Part shown: piece after piece, positions 17,144 to 27,575 of the stretch
How positions within the stretch are numbered: the first letter of the stretch is position 1
Layout: every line of letters begins with the position of its first letter
Source of the DNA: Bacteroidota bacterium
Lineage (GTDB): Bacteria > Bacteroidota > Bacteroidia > NS11-12g > UBA9320
Reading direction: 5' to 3'
Assembly: GCA_013359235.1 (NCBI GenBank)
Contig: JABWCE010000001.1
Coordinates: forward strand, 124,001-188,000
Length of the DNA stretch: 64,000 nucleotides
Position numbers and translations under genes: made by a program
The notes under the pieces: generated by a model
What the model was told of the DNA's origin: nothing
The model's input: the letters and a program-made list of their open reading frames with translations, nothing else
Databases searched by the model: none

Positions 17144-20100
17144 ATGATTGGTACTATAGTAAAAAGTATATCTAATATATTCGGAAACAAATCGCAACGC
17201 GATGTAAAAGACCTTTCTCCGCTGGTTGATAAAATAAACGAACACTTCCATAGTTATTCGGCTTTGAGCAATGATGAGCTGAGAGAAAAAACAGTAGAAT
17301 TTAAGTTGCGAATTAAAGAATATTTAAAAGAAATTGATGAAGAAATTTTGGCTTTGAAACACGAAGCAGAACACCTGCTTACAGAAGAAATTCATCGAAA
17401 ACAAGAAGTTTATGACAAAATTGACAAATTAGAAAAAGAAAATGACCATAAACTTGAAGAAATTTTGCTGGAAATACTTCCTGAAGTATTTGCAGTAGTA
17501 AAAGAAACAAGCCGCAGGTTTTCTGAAAACAATGAAATAGAAGTTACTGCAACTGCATTTGACCGCGAACTTGCCACAACTAAAGATTTTTTAACAATTA
17601 AAGGCGAAAAAGCCTATTATAAAAACTCGTGGAATGCTGCCGGACAAATCGTAAACTGGAATATGGTGCATTACGATGTGCAATTGATAGGCGGTATTGT
17701 TTTACATTCGGGTAAAATTTCAGAAATGGCAACAGGTGAAGGGAAAACATTAGTATCAACTTTGCCTGCTTTTTTAAATGCCTTAGGTGGCAAAGGAGTT
17801 CACATTGTAACAGTAAACGATTATTTGGCACGAAGAGACTGTGAGTGGAATGGTCCCTTATTTCAGTTTCATGGTTTAAAAGTTGATTGTATTGACTATC
17901 ACCGACCAAGCTCTACCGAAAGACGAAATGCTTATTTGGCAGATATTACTTACGGAACAAATAACGAGTTTGGTTTTGATTACCTGCGTGACAATATGTG
18001 CCATGAGACAGAAGAACTTGTACAACGTAAACATCATTTTGCAATGGTTGACGAGGTTGACTCTGTACTTATTGATGATGCAAGAACTCCATTAATTATA
18101 TCAGGTCCGGTGCCTAAGGGCGACCAGCACGAATTCTCTGAACTTAAACCGAGAATTGAAAAACTTGTTGAACTTCAAAAAAAATACATAGTATCAGCAC
18201 TTGCAGATGCAAAAAAACTTATGGATGCCAAAGACGAAAAAGGTGCAGGTTTGGCTTTGCTGAGATGTTACAGAGGGTTACCCAAAAACAAAGCATTGAT
18301 TAAATATCTTGGCGAGCCTGGCACAAAAGCAGTTTTAACAAAATCTGAAAGCTATCACTTGCAAGATTCACAACGCGAAATGCCTAAAGCTGATGAACCT
18401 CTTTATTTTACAATTGATGAAAAAAATCACAGTATAGAGCTTACTGACAAAGGAATTGATACAATTACCTCGGCAGGTGAAGATAAAAATTTCTTTGTTT
18501 TGCCCGATGTCGGTTCTGAAATTGCTGAAATAGAAAAAACAATTACAAACGAAAAAGAAAAAGCTATAAAAAAAGAAGAATTGATGAGAGATTTTGCAAT
18601 AAAATCTGAAAGAATTCACTCAATAAATCAACTTCTTAAAGCATATACATTATTTGAAAAAGATGTAGAATACATCATTCAAGATGGAAAAATAAAAATA
18701 GTAGATGAGCAAACAGGTAGAATACTTGAAGGAAGACGATATTCTGACGGGCTACATCAGGCAATAGAAGCAAAAGAAAATGTAAAAGTAGAAAATGCCA
18801 CACAAACTTTTGCAACCATTACTCTTCAAAATTTTTTCAGAATGTACCACAAACTTGCAGGAATGACAGGTACTGCCGAAACAGAAGCAGGCGAATTATG
18901 GGAAATTTATAAACTTGATGTAGTAGTTATACCGCCAAACAGAAAAGTAATAAGAGACGACCGCGAAGACCTGGTTTACAAAACCAAACGCGAAAAATAC
19001 AATGCTGTAATAGAAGAAATTGTAGATTTAACTTCAAAGGGAAGACCCGTTTTGGTAGGAACTACATCAGTAGAAATTTCGGAATTGATAAGTAAAATGC
19101 TTTCGATGCGAAAAATAAAGCATAATGTGTTAAATGCTAAACAACACCAACGCGAAGCCGATATAGTAGCCGAAGCCGGTCGTTCGGGGGCTGTAACAAT
19201 AGCAACAAATATGGCTGGTCGCGGAACTGATATAAAATTGGGTGAAGGAGTAAAAGAAGCCGGCGGGCTTGCAATTATTGGTACCGAAAGACATGAAAGT
19301 CGAAGGGTTGACAGGCAGTTGAGAGGTAGAGCAGGTCGCCAGGGGGATCCAGGAAGTTCACAATTTTTTGTGAGCCTCGAAGATGATCTAATGAGACTTT
19401 TCGGTAGCGAAAAAGTTTCAAAAATTATGGATAGATTTGGATATAAAGAAGGGGAGGTAATTCAGCATTCACTAATTTCTAAAACCATTGAACGTTCGCA
19501 ACGCAAAGTAGAACAAAACAATTTCGGAATAAGAAAAAGACTTTTGGAATACGATGATGTTATGAACAAGCAAAGAACTGTAATATACTCTTTACGCAAA
19601 AATGCTTTGTTTGGCGACAGACTTGCAGTTGACCTTAACAATATGCTTTTTCAATGGTGCGAAGAAAATTCTATCACTTTTAAAGATTCTTATGAATATG
19701 AAGATTTTAAAATGGAAGTGCTACGAAACTTTGCTTATTCGCCCGAAATAACCGATGATGAGTTTAGAAATTTAAAACATGAAGATTTTTCAGACAAATT
19801 GTTCGATGAACTAACAAATCATTACAACCAAAAATCTCAGCATTTAAGGCATTCTTCATTACCAGTATTCAAAAGACTGCAAATGGAAAAAAACGGACAA
19901 ATTGAAAATATAATTGTACCGTTTACTGATGGAATAAAAACAATAAATGTAATATCTAATGTAAACAAAACTATTGAAACAGAAGGGCAAGAATTAATTA
20001 ATAGTTTTGAAAAATTTGTTACTCTAAACAGCATTGACGAACACTGGAAAGAACATTTAAGAGAACTTGACGACCTTAAACAAGCTGTAGGAACTGCATA

Positions 20101-20455
20101 TCTTGAACAAAAAGACCCATTGCTAATTTATAAAAAAGAATCATTTAACCTGTTTGGAGAAATGATTTCTGCATTGAATAAAGAAGTTTTATCACTTTTA
20201 TATAAATCATACATTCCGGGAACGGACGAAAGCGACTTGAAAGAAGCCCGTGAACGCCGTAAAACCGATATGAGCCGAATGAAAACCGGAAGAGATGAAA
20301 TTGGAAACCCAAACCAACATTCAGGTACGAATGCTCCAATAGAAAAAGTACAACAAAGCCCCATAATTTCTGGACCCAAAGTGGGAAGAAATGACCCGTG
20401 CCCATGTGGTAGCGGTATAAAATACAAAAAATGCCATGGCAAAGATTTGAATTGA
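17144..20455 (+). CDS. secA: preprotein translocase ATPase SecA
   Basis: A 1103-residue motor of the Sec pathway, about 200 residues longer than the E. coli protein. Bacteroidota SecA is typically this long, with insertions in the N-terminal and preprotein cross-linking regions. Walker A MATGEGKT has K201, and [17 protein letters not shown] and [19 protein letters not shown] follow. [15 protein letters not shown] and [14 protein letters not shown] mark the second helicase domain. The C-terminus ends in the zinc-binding [14 protein letters not shown] that contacts SecB or lipids. It is followed closely by two genes for exported proteins. Confidence 0.98.
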   Translation: MIGTIVKSISNIFGNKSQRDVKDLSPLVDKINEHFHSYSALSNDELREKTVEFKLRIKEYLKEIDEEILALKHEAEHLLTEEIHRKQEVYDKIDKLEKENDHKLEEILLEILPEVFAVVKETSRRFSENNEIEVTATAFDRELATTKDFLTIKGEKAYYKNSWNAAGQIVNWNMVHYDVQLIGGIVLHSGKISEMATGEGKTLVSTLPAFLNALGGKGVHIVTVNDYLARRDCEWNGPLFQFHGLKVDCIDYHRPSSTERRNAYLADITYGTNNEFGFDYLRDNMCHETEELVQRKHHFAMVDEVDSVLIDDARTPLIISGPVPKGDQHEFSELKPRIEKLVELQKKYIVSALADAKKLMDAKDEKGAGLALLRCYRGLPKNKALIKYLGEPGTKAVLTKSESYHLQDSQREMPKADEPLYFTIDEKNHSIELTDKGIDTITSAGEDKNFFVLPDVGSEIAEIEKTITNEKEKAIKKEELMRDFAIKSERIHSINQLLKAYTLFEKDVEYIIQDGKIKIVDEQTGRILEGRRYSDGLHQAIEAKENVKVENATQTFATITLQNFFRMYHKLAGMTGTAETEAGELWEIYKLDVVVIPPNRKVIRDDREDLVYKTKREKYNAVIEEIVDLTSKGRPVLVGTTSVEISELISKMLSMRKIKHNVLNAKQHQREADIVAEAGRSGAVTIATNMAGRGTDIKLGEGVKEAGGLAIIGTERHESRRVDRQLRGRAGRQGDPGSSQFFVSLEDDLMRLFGSEKVSKIMDRFGYKEGEVIQHSLISKTIERSQRKVEQNNFGIRKRLLEYDDVMNKQRTVIYSLRKNALFGDRLAVDLNNMLFQWCEENSITFKDSYEYEDFKMEVLRNFAYSPEITDDEFRNLKHEDFSDKLFDELTNHYNQKSQHLRHSSLPVFKRLQMEKNGQIENIIVPFTDGIKTINVISNVNKTIETEGQELINSFEKFVTLNSIDEHWKEHLRELDDLKQAVGTAYLEQKDPLLIYKKESFNLFGEMISALNKEVLSLLYKSYIPGTDESDLKEARERRKTDMSRMKTGRDEIGNPNQHSGTNAPIEKVQQSPIISGPKVGRNDPCPCGSGIKYKKCHGKDLN

Positions 20456-20457
20456 TT

Positions 20458-20892
20458 ATGAAAAAAATTGTTATTGTATTTTTAATCTTACTCAATTTTA
20501 AAAATTTATACTCACAAGGTAAAATCGAAGTAGTTGTAGATTCACAACTTTACGAAATTCAAAGCCAAAGGCTAAAAAATAAAAAAATTGCAGATTCAAA
20601 ACCCGATACTCTTGTTGTTCAAGGTTACAGGCTACAAGTATTTTTTAGCAACGACAGAAAAAAAGCATTAAAAATAAAAGATAAACTTATTAAAGAATTT
20701 CCTGAATACGCAAATGAAGTTTATTTACTTTATCAATCACCCAATTACAAAGTAAGGATTGGAAATTTTGTAAAAGAAACTGATGCAAAACCTCTTGAAA
20801 GGAGGCTTCTAAAGCATTTTGACAATGTTTTTATTGTTCGTGATAAAATTGTTTACATTAAAAACAAAATTTCAAAAGAACCCGAAGATTAA
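20458..20892 (+). CDS. exported SPOR-domain protein
   Basis: A 144-residue protein starting at the ATG 2 bp after the secA stop. A longer frame from 20431 would overlap secA and bury the signal peptide. Signal peptide MKKIVIVFLILLNFKNLYSQ is followed by a linker and one SPOR domain (about residues 60-135): GYRLQVFFSNDRKKA, then NYKVRIGNFVKETDA and a C-terminal FIVRDKI. SPOR domains bind denuded peptidoglycan, often at division sites. Co-transcription with secA is likely from the 2-bp gap. Confidence 0.85.
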   Translation: MKKIVIVFLILLNFKNLYSQGKIEVVVDSQLYEIQSQRLKNKKIADSKPDTLVVQGYRLQVFFSNDRKKALKIKDKLIKEFPEYANEVYLLYQSPNYKVRIGNFVKETDAKPLERRLLKHFDNVFIVRDKIVYIKNKISKEPED

Positions 20893-20905
20893 TTTTTTAA
20901 TAAAA

Positions 20906-21988
20906 ATGAACTTTAAATCAATAATTTCTTTTATTTTTTTGTTTTTAGCTGTTAATGAGTTAGCATTTTCGCAAAAACAAACAAAACCCAAAAATGTAAT
21001 TTTGATGATAGGCGACGGTATGGGGCTTGCTCAAATATGTGCCGGAATGGTTTATCGTCAAGGCGATCTTAATCTTGCAAGATTTAAAAAAATAGGTTTT
21101 ATCAAAACTTATAGTTCTGATAACTATGTAACCGACAGTGCAGCAGGAGCAACCGCTTTTTCGATAGGAAAGAAAACATACAATGGTGCAGTTGGGTTAG
21201 ATAGTTTAAAACACGCACAAGAAACACTAATTGAAATAGCCGAAAATAACAAAAAATCAACCGGTATAGTTGTTACATGCACAGTTACACATGCCACACC
21301 CGCTTCATTCATTGCACATGTAGAAAATAGAAACCATTACTTTGATATTGCAAGTTACTACCCAAACTCTGGAGTTGATGTTGTAATTGGTGGTGGCATG
21401 GCTTATTTTAACAAAAGAAAAGACAAAAAAAATTTAATTGATACTTTATTGAAAAGTGGGTATGATGTTTTTGATAGTACAAATGATATAAACACAATTA
21501 ATAGTACAAAATTTTATAAGTTTACAAATAATTATCATTTACCAAAAATGTCGGAAGGACGCGGAAATTACTCTGAAATAGCATCATTAAAAGCTATTGA
21601 AACACTTAACAAAAATAAAAATGGTTTTTTTCTGATGATAGAAGGTTCGCAAATTGACTGGGGTAGCCACGACACATCTTTGTCTTACACAGTAAATGAG
21701 ATGTTGGATTTTGATAATACTATTGGTAGGGTTTTAGATTGGGCTGTAAAAGATGGAAACACTTTGGTTATTGTAACAGCCGACCACGAAACAGGCGGAC
21801 TTACACTTGTTGATGGTTCGTTAAAAGACAAAAAACTTACAGGGAAATTTTCTACAACAGAACATACCGGCATAATGGTTCCCGTTTTTGCTTTTGGTCC
21901 GGGTTCTGATGAATTTTCGGGCATTTATGAAAACACTGCAATTTTTCATAAAATCATTAATCTTACAGGTTATAAGTGTTTTAAATAA
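20906..21988 (+). CDS. alkaline phosphatase family protein
   Basis: A 360-residue exported phosphatase. The ATG at 20906 directly precedes the signal peptide (ISFIFLFLAVNELAFSQ); an upstream in-frame start at 20819 would overlap the previous gene. Active-site motifs are NVILMIGDGMGLAQ with the first metal aspartate, YVTDSAAGATAFS with the nucleophile serine, then HVTPASF-like THATPASFIAHV, MIEGSQIDWGSHD, and ADHETGG. It hydrolyses phosphomonoesters in the periplasm. It is shorter than E. coli PhoA and fits the compact Bacteroidota class. Confidence 0.92.
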   Translation: MNFKSIISFIFLFLAVNELAFSQKQTKPKNVILMIGDGMGLAQICAGMVYRQGDLNLARFKKIGFIKTYSSDNYVTDSAAGATAFSIGKKTYNGAVGLDSLKHAQETLIEIAENNKKSTGIVVTCTVTHATPASFIAHVENRNHYFDIASYYPNSGVDVVIGGGMAYFNKRKDKKNLIDTLLKSGYDVFDSTNDINTINSTKFYKFTNNYHLPKMSEGRGNYSEIASLKAIETLNKNKNGFFLMIEGSQIDWGSHDTSLSYTVNEMLDFDNTIGRVLDWAVKDGNTLVIVTADHETGGLTLVDGSLKDKKLTGKFSTTEHTGIMVPVFAFGPGSDEFSGIYENTAIFHKIINLTGYKCFK

Positions 21989-22024
21989 AAAAGAGGCTAT
22001 CTCGATAGAAACAGCCTCTTTTAT
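21987..22024 (+). terminator. bidirectional hairpin terminator
   Basis: AAAGAGGCT and AGCCTCTTT form an inverted repeat separated by a 13-nt loop, with an A-run before and a T-run after. It lies between the converging alkaline phosphatase and rpmA genes, so it can serve both strands. Confidence 0.8.
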
Positions 22025-22041
22025 AAAATTCTCAATATTTT

Positions 22042-22299
22042 TTATGCAATTGGTTCTACTGAAACAAAAGATCGGTTATTTTCTTTTTTCTTAAAAACAA
22101 CTGTTCCGTCAACCAGTGCAAATAATGTATGATCTTTGCCAATGCCAACACCTCTGCCGGGATGGTGTTTTGTACCTCTCTGTCTAACCAAAATATTGCC
22201 GGCTTTTACGGCTTGGCCGCCAAAAAGCTTAACCCCTAATCGCTTACTGTGCGATTCACGACCATTTTTTGATGAACCTGCTCCTTTTTTATGTGCCAT
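22042..22299 (-). CDS. rpmA: 50S ribosomal protein L27
   Basis: An 85-residue L27. The N-terminus [16 protein letters not shown] reaches the peptidyl transferase centre and needs no propeptide cleavage here. The core has [19 protein letters not shown] and [20 protein letters not shown]. It lies 3 bp downstream of rplU, the conserved pairing. Confidence 0.98.
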   Translation of the reverse strand: MAHKKGAGSSKNGRESHSKRLGVKLFGGQAVKAGNILVRQRGTKHHPGRGVGIGKDHTLFALVDGTVVFKKKENNRSFVSVEPIA

Positions 22300-22302
22300 G
22301 TT

Positions 22303-22614
22303 TTATCCTTTTATAGAATCTATTTGAATTTTTGTTAAATATTGTCTGTGACCTTTTTTGTTTTTGTATCCTTTACGGCGTTTCTTTTTGAAAACTATTA
22401 TTTTATCACCTTTTAGATGTGAAATTATTTTTGCACTTACCGATGCGTTTTCTATGCTCGGGTTTCCAACTGTTATAGTTCCGTTGTTATCAATAAGCAA
22501 AACATTATCAAATTTTACCGAACTGCCTTCGTCACCACTTAGGCGATTAACGTAAATATTCTGTTTTTCGCTTACTTTAAACTGCTGACCTGCTATTTCT
22601 AATATTGCGTACAT
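22303..22614 (-). CDS. rplU: 50S ribosomal protein L21
   Basis: A 103-residue L21 starting at MYAILEIAGQQFKVSE. An ATG 18 nt upstream (22632) would add MQPSKQ, which is outside the family consensus and lies inside the promoter, so it is rejected. The conserved KKRRKGYKNKKGHRQYLT segment that binds 23S rRNA is near the C-terminus. It forms an operon with rpmA. Confidence 0.97.
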   Translation of the reverse strand: MYAILEIAGQQFKVSEKQNIYVNRLSGDEGSSVKFDNVLLIDNNGTITVGNPSIENASVSAKIISHLKGDKIIVFKKKRRKGYKNKKGHRQYLTKIQIDSIKG

Positions 22615-22629
22615 TTGTTTTGAGGGCTG

Positions 22630-22659
22630 CAAAATTAATTATTATTTTCAATTTTTCAA
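22630..22659 (-). promoter_or_regulatory. putative promoter of rplU-rpmA
   Basis: On the minus strand, TTG (22659-22657), 19 nt, TAATTTTG (22637-22630), an ideal match. The implied transcription start falls a few bases downstream, at or past the alternative ATG, which supports the shorter L21 start at 22614. Confidence 0.65.
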
Positions 22660-22782
22660 ATTGAGCTATAAAAATATTTTTTACTTATACAGATTCATAA
22701 ATAATTATAAATTTTTTAAAAAAAACTCAAAACAAATATTTCAATTTTTAACATTTTTTTTAATATTGTAGTCAAAGAGAGT

Positions 22783-23997
22783 ATGAAAAGTATAATATTT
22801 TTATTTCTGATTTATTGTTCTGTTGTTTTTGCACAAAAAGATTGTCAAATTCCAAGTAAAAACTATCCACCAATTACTGATTTAGAAACATCAACTTTCA
22901 GAGGTTTTATGGGTGGAAAATACAAAAATGGTTCAAATTTATTAACAGGAAACTATCTAAATGACGCTTTAGCGTTATCTGCACAAATAAAAACATTAGA
23001 TATTTCTGGCAATCAAAACAAAAATGGAAAGATTGTAATGGTAGGAATTGGCGCTTCAAATCCACGAACCGAGTTTGCTGCATTTCAAAGGCAATATGAT
23101 ACATTCACAAATAAAAATCAAAATTTGGTGCTGGTAAATACATGTATTGGCGGTCAAGGAGTACAAAAAATGAATATTTCAACCGATAATTACTGGGTAC
23201 AAGCTCAAAAAACATTTGACTCGGTAAATGTTGACTTCAAACAAGTACAAATTGCATGGATAGAGACTGATAATACTCAAAATGGCGATACCTTATTTCC
23301 AAGAGCTGCACTTAGTCTTATTCAAGATTTAAGACAACTCTTAATTACAATGAAAGTAAAATTTCCAAATTTAAAGTTGTGCTATTTCAGTGCAAGAGCT
23401 TATGCGGGCTGGGCAAGCACCGGATTAGGAAAAGGGTTGGCTCATCCTCGTGATTATTACAATGGTTGGGCAATAAAATGGTTGATAGACAGTGCAACCA
23501 CTCAAAATCCAAATTTTAAATACATGGGAAATCAATCTATAATTCCGATGCCATTGTATGCAACATATAATTGGACCAATGCAGAACAAGTAAGAAAAGA
23601 TGGTTTTTATATAAATTGTACTAACGATATTGGAAATGATGGATTACATTTATCTGCAAATGGTGAAATGAAACTGGGAAATCTTATGTTTAATTTTTTC
23701 AAAAGCGACACCAGTTCTGCATCTTGGTTTGTAAAAACTAATGCTGTTGGGAATATAAATAGTAGCTTAAAATCAAATATTTTAATATATCCCAATCCAA
23801 GTTCGGGCGAATTTCACATTAAAAACAATTCTTCAAATCATTTAAATTTTAATGTATTTAACTTTTTAGGTCAATCAATTTATTTTATAAAAATTAATCC
23901 AAACGAATATTTAACAATAAAAACTGATAGTTGGAACAAAGGTATATATTGGCTAAAAGACATCAATGGCAGTTATTTTAAACTAATAGTAAAATAA
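22783..23997 (+). CDS. T9SS-exported SGNH/GDSL-hydrolase-like protein
   Basis: A 404-residue protein. Signal peptide (MKSIIFLFLIYCSVVFAQ), then a central domain of about 290 residues, then a T9SS type A sorting domain: ILIYPNPSSGEFHIKN starting near residue 330 and GIYWLKDINGSYFKLIVK at the end. The central domain has GIGASNPRTEF near its start and NDGLHLSANGEMKLG near its end, which could supply the D-x-x-H of SGNH hydrolases. A catalytic GDS block was not found, so esterase activity is uncertain. It stands alone, downstream of an AT-rich gap with no clear promoter. Confidence 0.65.
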   Translation: MKSIIFLFLIYCSVVFAQKDCQIPSKNYPPITDLETSTFRGFMGGKYKNGSNLLTGNYLNDALALSAQIKTLDISGNQNKNGKIVMVGIGASNPRTEFAAFQRQYDTFTNKNQNLVLVNTCIGGQGVQKMNISTDNYWVQAQKTFDSVNVDFKQVQIAWIETDNTQNGDTLFPRAALSLIQDLRQLLITMKVKFPNLKLCYFSARAYAGWASTGLGKGLAHPRDYYNGWAIKWLIDSATTQNPNFKYMGNQSIIPMPLYATYNWTNAEQVRKDGFYINCTNDIGNDGLHLSANGEMKLGNLMFNFFKSDTSSASWFVKTNAVGNINSSLKSNILIYPNPSSGEFHIKNNSSNHLNFNVFNFLGQSIYFIKINPNEYLTIKTDSWNKGIYWLKDINGSYFKLIVK

Positions 23998-24128
23998 ACT
24001 ATCTATTTTCAAATTTATGTCTTGAATTTTTAATTGTTTTAATTATTAAATAATATAAGAGAAAGGCTTCATTTAAAAATTTCGATTTATATTTTGAACT
24101 TAAATTATATTTTGTATTTTAATAATAC

Positions 24129-24136
24129 TAAATTTG
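24129..24136 (+). promoter_or_regulatory. putative -7 promoter element of tRNA-Arg
   Basis: TAAATTTG matches TAnnTTTG, 19 nt before the mature tRNA 5' end. The nearest TTG is only 14 nt upstream, shorter than usual. Confidence 0.4.
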
Positions 24137-24155
24137 CAACCTGTTTTTTTAATAT

Positions 24156-24228
24156 GGACCCGTGGCTTAATGGATAGAGCATCTCACTACGGATGAGAGG
24201 ATTGGGGGTTCGAGTCCCTCCGGGTTCA
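24156..24228 (+). tRNA. tRNA-Arg (anticodon ACG)
   Basis: A complete 73-nt cloverleaf. The acceptor stem GGACCCG pairs with CGGGTTC (one G-U). The D arm is GCTT/GAGC, the anticodon stem TCTCA/TGAGA closes the loop CTACGGA with ACG at 34-36, and the T arm is GGGGG-TTCGAGT-CCCTC. The discriminator is A and CCA is not encoded. A34 would be deaminated to inosine to read CGN codons. Confidence 0.97.
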
Positions 24229-24269
24229 CAAAGTACTCAATTAATATTTTATTAGTAAAGGCTAACTAT

Positions 24270-25010
24270 TTAAAAAACTTTATTAAAATTAACTTCAGCT
24301 TGTTCCCAGTTTATCACATTCCACCATGCATTTATATAATCTGCCCGTTTGTTTTGATATTTTAAATAATAGGCATGTTCCCAAACATCGAGAGCAAGTA
24401 TCGGATAACCTTTAAACTCGGCAATATCCATAAGAGGATTATCCTGATTGGCTGTTATACCGATTTCAAGTTTTTTTGATTTATTTATTACAAGCCATGC
24501 CCAGCCTGAGCCAAATATGCCTTTTGCTGCATCGCTAAACTTTAATTTAAAATTTTCAAACGTACCAAACTCTTTATTTATTGAATCTGCTAAATTGCCA
24601 ATGGGTTTACCATTGCTATTGGGTTTCATTAGTTTCCAAAAAAGCGAATGATTATAATGGCCTCCCCCATTGTTTCTTAAAGCATTTGACAATTTTGAGA
24701 CATTCTCACAAAGCTCTTCTATTGTATTTACAGATATTTTAGTCTCATCTATTGCTTTATTAAGTTTATCAATATATGCTTGATGATGTTTGCTGTGATG
24801 AATTTCCATTGTCTGTTTATCAATAAAGGGTTCTAAAGAATCGTAACTATAAGGCAATTTGGGTAAAACAAAGTGATTTTTTCCTACACCATCAATAGAA
24901 AATAAAGGTTTTGCATTTGCAATGTTATTTAGCAATGAACCAGAAACCACACCTGAAACTGTAAGGATTGAAGCATTTTTCAAAAATTCGCGTCTATTGC
25001 TTTTCATCAT
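24270..25010 (-). CDS. superoxide dismutase (Mn-type signature) with Tat signal
   Basis: A 246-residue Fe/Mn superoxide dismutase. The N-terminal 34 residues form a twin-arginine-type signal (NRREFLKNAS, then a hydrophobic stretch and ANAKP), so the enzyme is probably exported folded with its metal. The mature part begins FVLPKLPYSYDSLEP. Metal ligands are H71 in MEIHHSKHH, a histidine in GGHYNHSLFW, and the Asp and His of DVWEHAYYLKY. The ITANQDNPLMD segment, with its glutamine, is the Mn-type arrangement. It converges on the tRNA-Arg gene. Confidence 0.9.
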   Translation of the reverse strand: MMKSNRREFLKNASILTVSGVVSGSLLNNIANAKPLFSIDGVGKNHFVLPKLPYSYDSLEPFIDKQTMEIHHSKHHQAYIDKLNKAIDETKISVNTIEELCENVSKLSNALRNNGGGHYNHSLFWKLMKPNSNGKPIGNLADSINKEFGTFENFKLKFSDAAKGIFGSGWAWLVINKSKKLEIGITANQDNPLMDIAEFKGYPILALDVWEHAYYLKYQNKRADYINAWWNVINWEQAEVNFNKVF

Positions 25011-25087
25011 TTTTTATATTAGAGAGAATTGTCAATAGTTTAACAAAAATTTTGATTTGATTGTTTTTTATAAAATAGCGGTTATTA

Positions 25088-26890
25088 TTAATTTTGATTA
25101 AAATAATCAAACAATATTCTTGCTTTGCTTTTGCCTATATGAGATATAATAGTTTCGGGAGTTTGTATTTTTATGTTTTTAATGCTTTTAAATTTATTGA
25201 GTAAAAGCTTTGCTGTTTCTTCTCCAATACCTTTTATTTGGGTGAGTTCAGTAACAACAATTGCCTTTGAATGCCTATTGCGGTATTTGCTTATTCCAAA
25301 TCTGTGAGCTTCGTTTCGTATATGTTGAATAATTTTAAGTGTTTCTGATTTTTTGTCAATATGCCATGGAATTGGGTCATCAGGATAATATATTTCTTCA
25401 AGCCTTTTGGCAATACCAATTACTTGAAATTTCCCATACATATCAATACTTTTAAGTGCATTTACAACAGTGCTTAGCTGCCCTTTGCCTCCATCTATTA
25501 TAAGTAAATCAGGCAAAATGCTATTTTCTTCTTTTAATCTTTTAAAACGGCGTACAATTACTTCGTGCATTGTTGCAAAATCATCAGGTCCATCAACGGT
25601 TTTAACATTATAAATACGATAGTCTTTTTTTGAAGGTTTTCCGTTTCTGAAAACCACACAAGCCGAAACAGGATAATTGCCTTGAAAATTTGAGTTATCA
25701 AAACATTCTATGTATCTCGGTTGTACATTTATTTTCAAATCATCTTTTATAATGTTCATCAATCTGGTTACTCTAAGTTCGGGGTCTAATTTGTCGTATT
25801 GTTCAAGTTTTTCTTTTTTATAATGTAAAAGATTGGTCATGCTTATTTGCAAAAGTTTAAGTTTATCGCCAGATTTGGGAGTTGTAAATTTAATACCTTC
25901 AGATTTCAGTTCAATTTCTACGGGTAATATTATTTCTGTAGCATTGCTGTTGTATCTCTGACGTATTTCGGCGATAGACATAAGCAAAATTTCAGAATCT
26001 GTTTCGTTAAGTACTTTGCGATACTCAATGGTTTGCGATTGTATAATCATACCATTCGAAATTTTAAGATAATTTACAAAGGCAAACTGCTGTAAAGTAC
26101 TTATATTAAAAACATCTACATTGTTTATTTTATGGCTTACAACCATTGTTTTTGCCTGAAATTCATTAAGCGTTTTAAGTTTATTTTTAAAAACTTCGGC
26201 TTTTTCAAAATTTAAGGCTTCAGCTTCTTTAATCATCATGGTTTTGAGATGTTTTTTTACAGGGGCAAGATTACCTCTCAAAATATACTTTATATTTTTT
26301 ATAGATTCGGCATATTCGGGTTGTGTTTCAAACTTTTCGCAAGGTCCACGACAATTGCCTATTTGATATTCGAGGCATATTCTAAATTTTTGGTCATCAA
26401 TATTTTTTACTGTAAGTGGGAGATTACAATTTCGGGTTGGATAAAGTTGTTTTACCAAATCGAGTACTACATTCATTACTCTGGGTGACGAATATGGTCC
26501 AAAATAATCTGAACCATCTTTAACCGGGTTTCGCATTGCAAAAACCTTTGGAAAAGGCTCATTGGTAATTTTTATAAGTGGAAATGACTTGTCATCTTTA
26601 AGGTTTATATTATAACGTGGTCTAAATTCTTTAATCAACGAATTTTCTAATAGCAATGCATCAAGTTCAGTATTTACAAGTGTAAATTCAATTCTATTAA
26701 TTTTTGATACTAAAATTTCTGTTTTGCGGTTTTCAAATTTTTTTTTGGTAAAATAACTGCTTACACGTTTCTTTAAGCTCTTGGCTTTACCAATGTAAAT
26801 TATTGTATCGGTATTGTCAAAATATTTGTAAACACCCGGTTTATCGGGTAGTTTAGAGATTATGCTTTTAAAATCAAATGTATTTTCCAA
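25088..26890 (-). CDS. uvrC: excinuclease ABC subunit C
   Basis: A 600-residue dual-incision nuclease of nucleotide excision repair. The start is TTG at 26890; an in-frame TGA lies just upstream, and no ATG is available. The GIY-YIG domain begins PDKPGVYKYFDNTDTIIYIGKA. The cysteine-bearing region (CLEYQIGNCRGPCEKF) follows, then a UVR segment near EAEALNFEKAEVFKNKL. The RNase H-like domain has ECFDNSNFQGNYPVSACVVF and DLLIIDGGKGQL. The C-terminus has the helix-hairpin-helix pair. Confidence 0.96.
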   Translation of the reverse strand: MENTFDFKSIISKLPDKPGVYKYFDNTDTIIYIGKAKSLKKRVSSYFTKKKFENRKTEILVSKINRIEFTLVNTELDALLLENSLIKEFRPRYNINLKDDKSFPLIKITNEPFPKVFAMRNPVKDGSDYFGPYSSPRVMNVVLDLVKQLYPTRNCNLPLTVKNIDDQKFRICLEYQIGNCRGPCEKFETQPEYAESIKNIKYILRGNLAPVKKHLKTMMIKEAEALNFEKAEVFKNKLKTLNEFQAKTMVVSHKINNVDVFNISTLQQFAFVNYLKISNGMIIQSQTIEYRKVLNETDSEILLMSIAEIRQRYNSNATEIILPVEIELKSEGIKFTTPKSGDKLKLLQISMTNLLHYKKEKLEQYDKLDPELRVTRLMNIIKDDLKINVQPRYIECFDNSNFQGNYPVSACVVFRNGKPSKKDYRIYNVKTVDGPDDFATMHEVIVRRFKRLKEENSILPDLLIIDGGKGQLSTVVNALKSIDMYGKFQVIGIAKRLEEIYYPDDPIPWHIDKKSETLKIIQHIRNEAHRFGISKYRNRHSKAIVVTELTQIKGIGEETAKLLLNKFKSIKNIKIQTPETIISHIGKSKARILFDYFNQN

Positions 26891-26955
26891 TTTTCTATTT
26901 CATGTTTTTTCAAAGTTTTGACAATAGAATTTTATGGTTATAATTTTTTATATAG

Positions 26956-27516
26956 TTAAACAGTCATTATTTCTTTTTCTTTTACAGTTGTTATTTCATC
27001 AATTTTCTTAATAAAATTATCAACCATTTTTTGAACATCGTTTTCTGCATCCTTTGCCAAATCTTCGCTTAAGCCATCTTTTTGTAGTTTTTTTATTTTT
27101 TCATTGGCATCTTTTCTAAGATTTCTGACAGCAATTTTTGAGTTTTCGGCTTCGTGTTTCACCTGTTTTACCAATGATAATCTACGTTCTTCATTCAATG
27201 GAGGTATAGGAATTAAAATTATTGTTCCATCGTTTTGAGGATTAAAACCAAGATTGGCATTCATTATTGCTTTTTCAATTACAGGTATCATTGATTTTTC
27301 CCAGGGTTGCACAGAAATTGTACGGGCATCTGGGGTATTTACACTTGCTACCTGATTTAAAGGCATATTGGCTCCATAATATTCAACCATTACACCATCT
27401 AACAGCGAGGGCATTGCTTTGCCGGCTCTAAGCCTCGAAAACTCTATTCGTGTATGCTCTATCGCTTTTTCCATGTGCTCTTTTGTATAATTTAAAATTG
27501 AATTAAGGTCACTCAT
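26956..27516 (-). CDS. frr: ribosome recycling factor
   Basis: A 186-residue RRF that splits post-termination ribosomes with EF-G. Conserved blocks are EFSRLRAGKAMPSLLDG, SVQPWEKSMIPVIEKAI, PPLNEERRLSLVKQV and RNLRKDANEKIKKL. The usual upstream partner pyrH is not next to it here; the preceding gene is a membrane protein 59 bp away. A TATTTTTG element (minus strand, 27537-27544) may give frr its own promoter. Confidence 0.97.
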   Translation of the reverse strand: MSDLNSILNYTKEHMEKAIEHTRIEFSRLRAGKAMPSLLDGVMVEYYGANMPLNQVASVNTPDARTISVQPWEKSMIPVIEKAIMNANLGFNPQNDGTIILIPIPPLNEERRLSLVKQVKHEAENSKIAVRNLRKDANEKIKKLQKDGLSEDLAKDAENDVQKMVDNFIKKIDEITTVKEKEIMTV

Positions 27517-27575
27517 TGTTTCTGTATTTTATTCCACAAAAATAAAAACTTATTATTTTAATTTTTTACTAAAAT

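Noticed and set aside
20819-20905. Upstream start for the alkaline phosphatase
   Set aside because: It overlaps the SPOR gene in another frame and puts 29 residues before a clear signal peptide.
23998-24155. Possible small RNA or gene before tRNA-Arg
   Set aside because: AT-rich, no sizeable ORF, no stable hairpin; only a -7-like element near its end.
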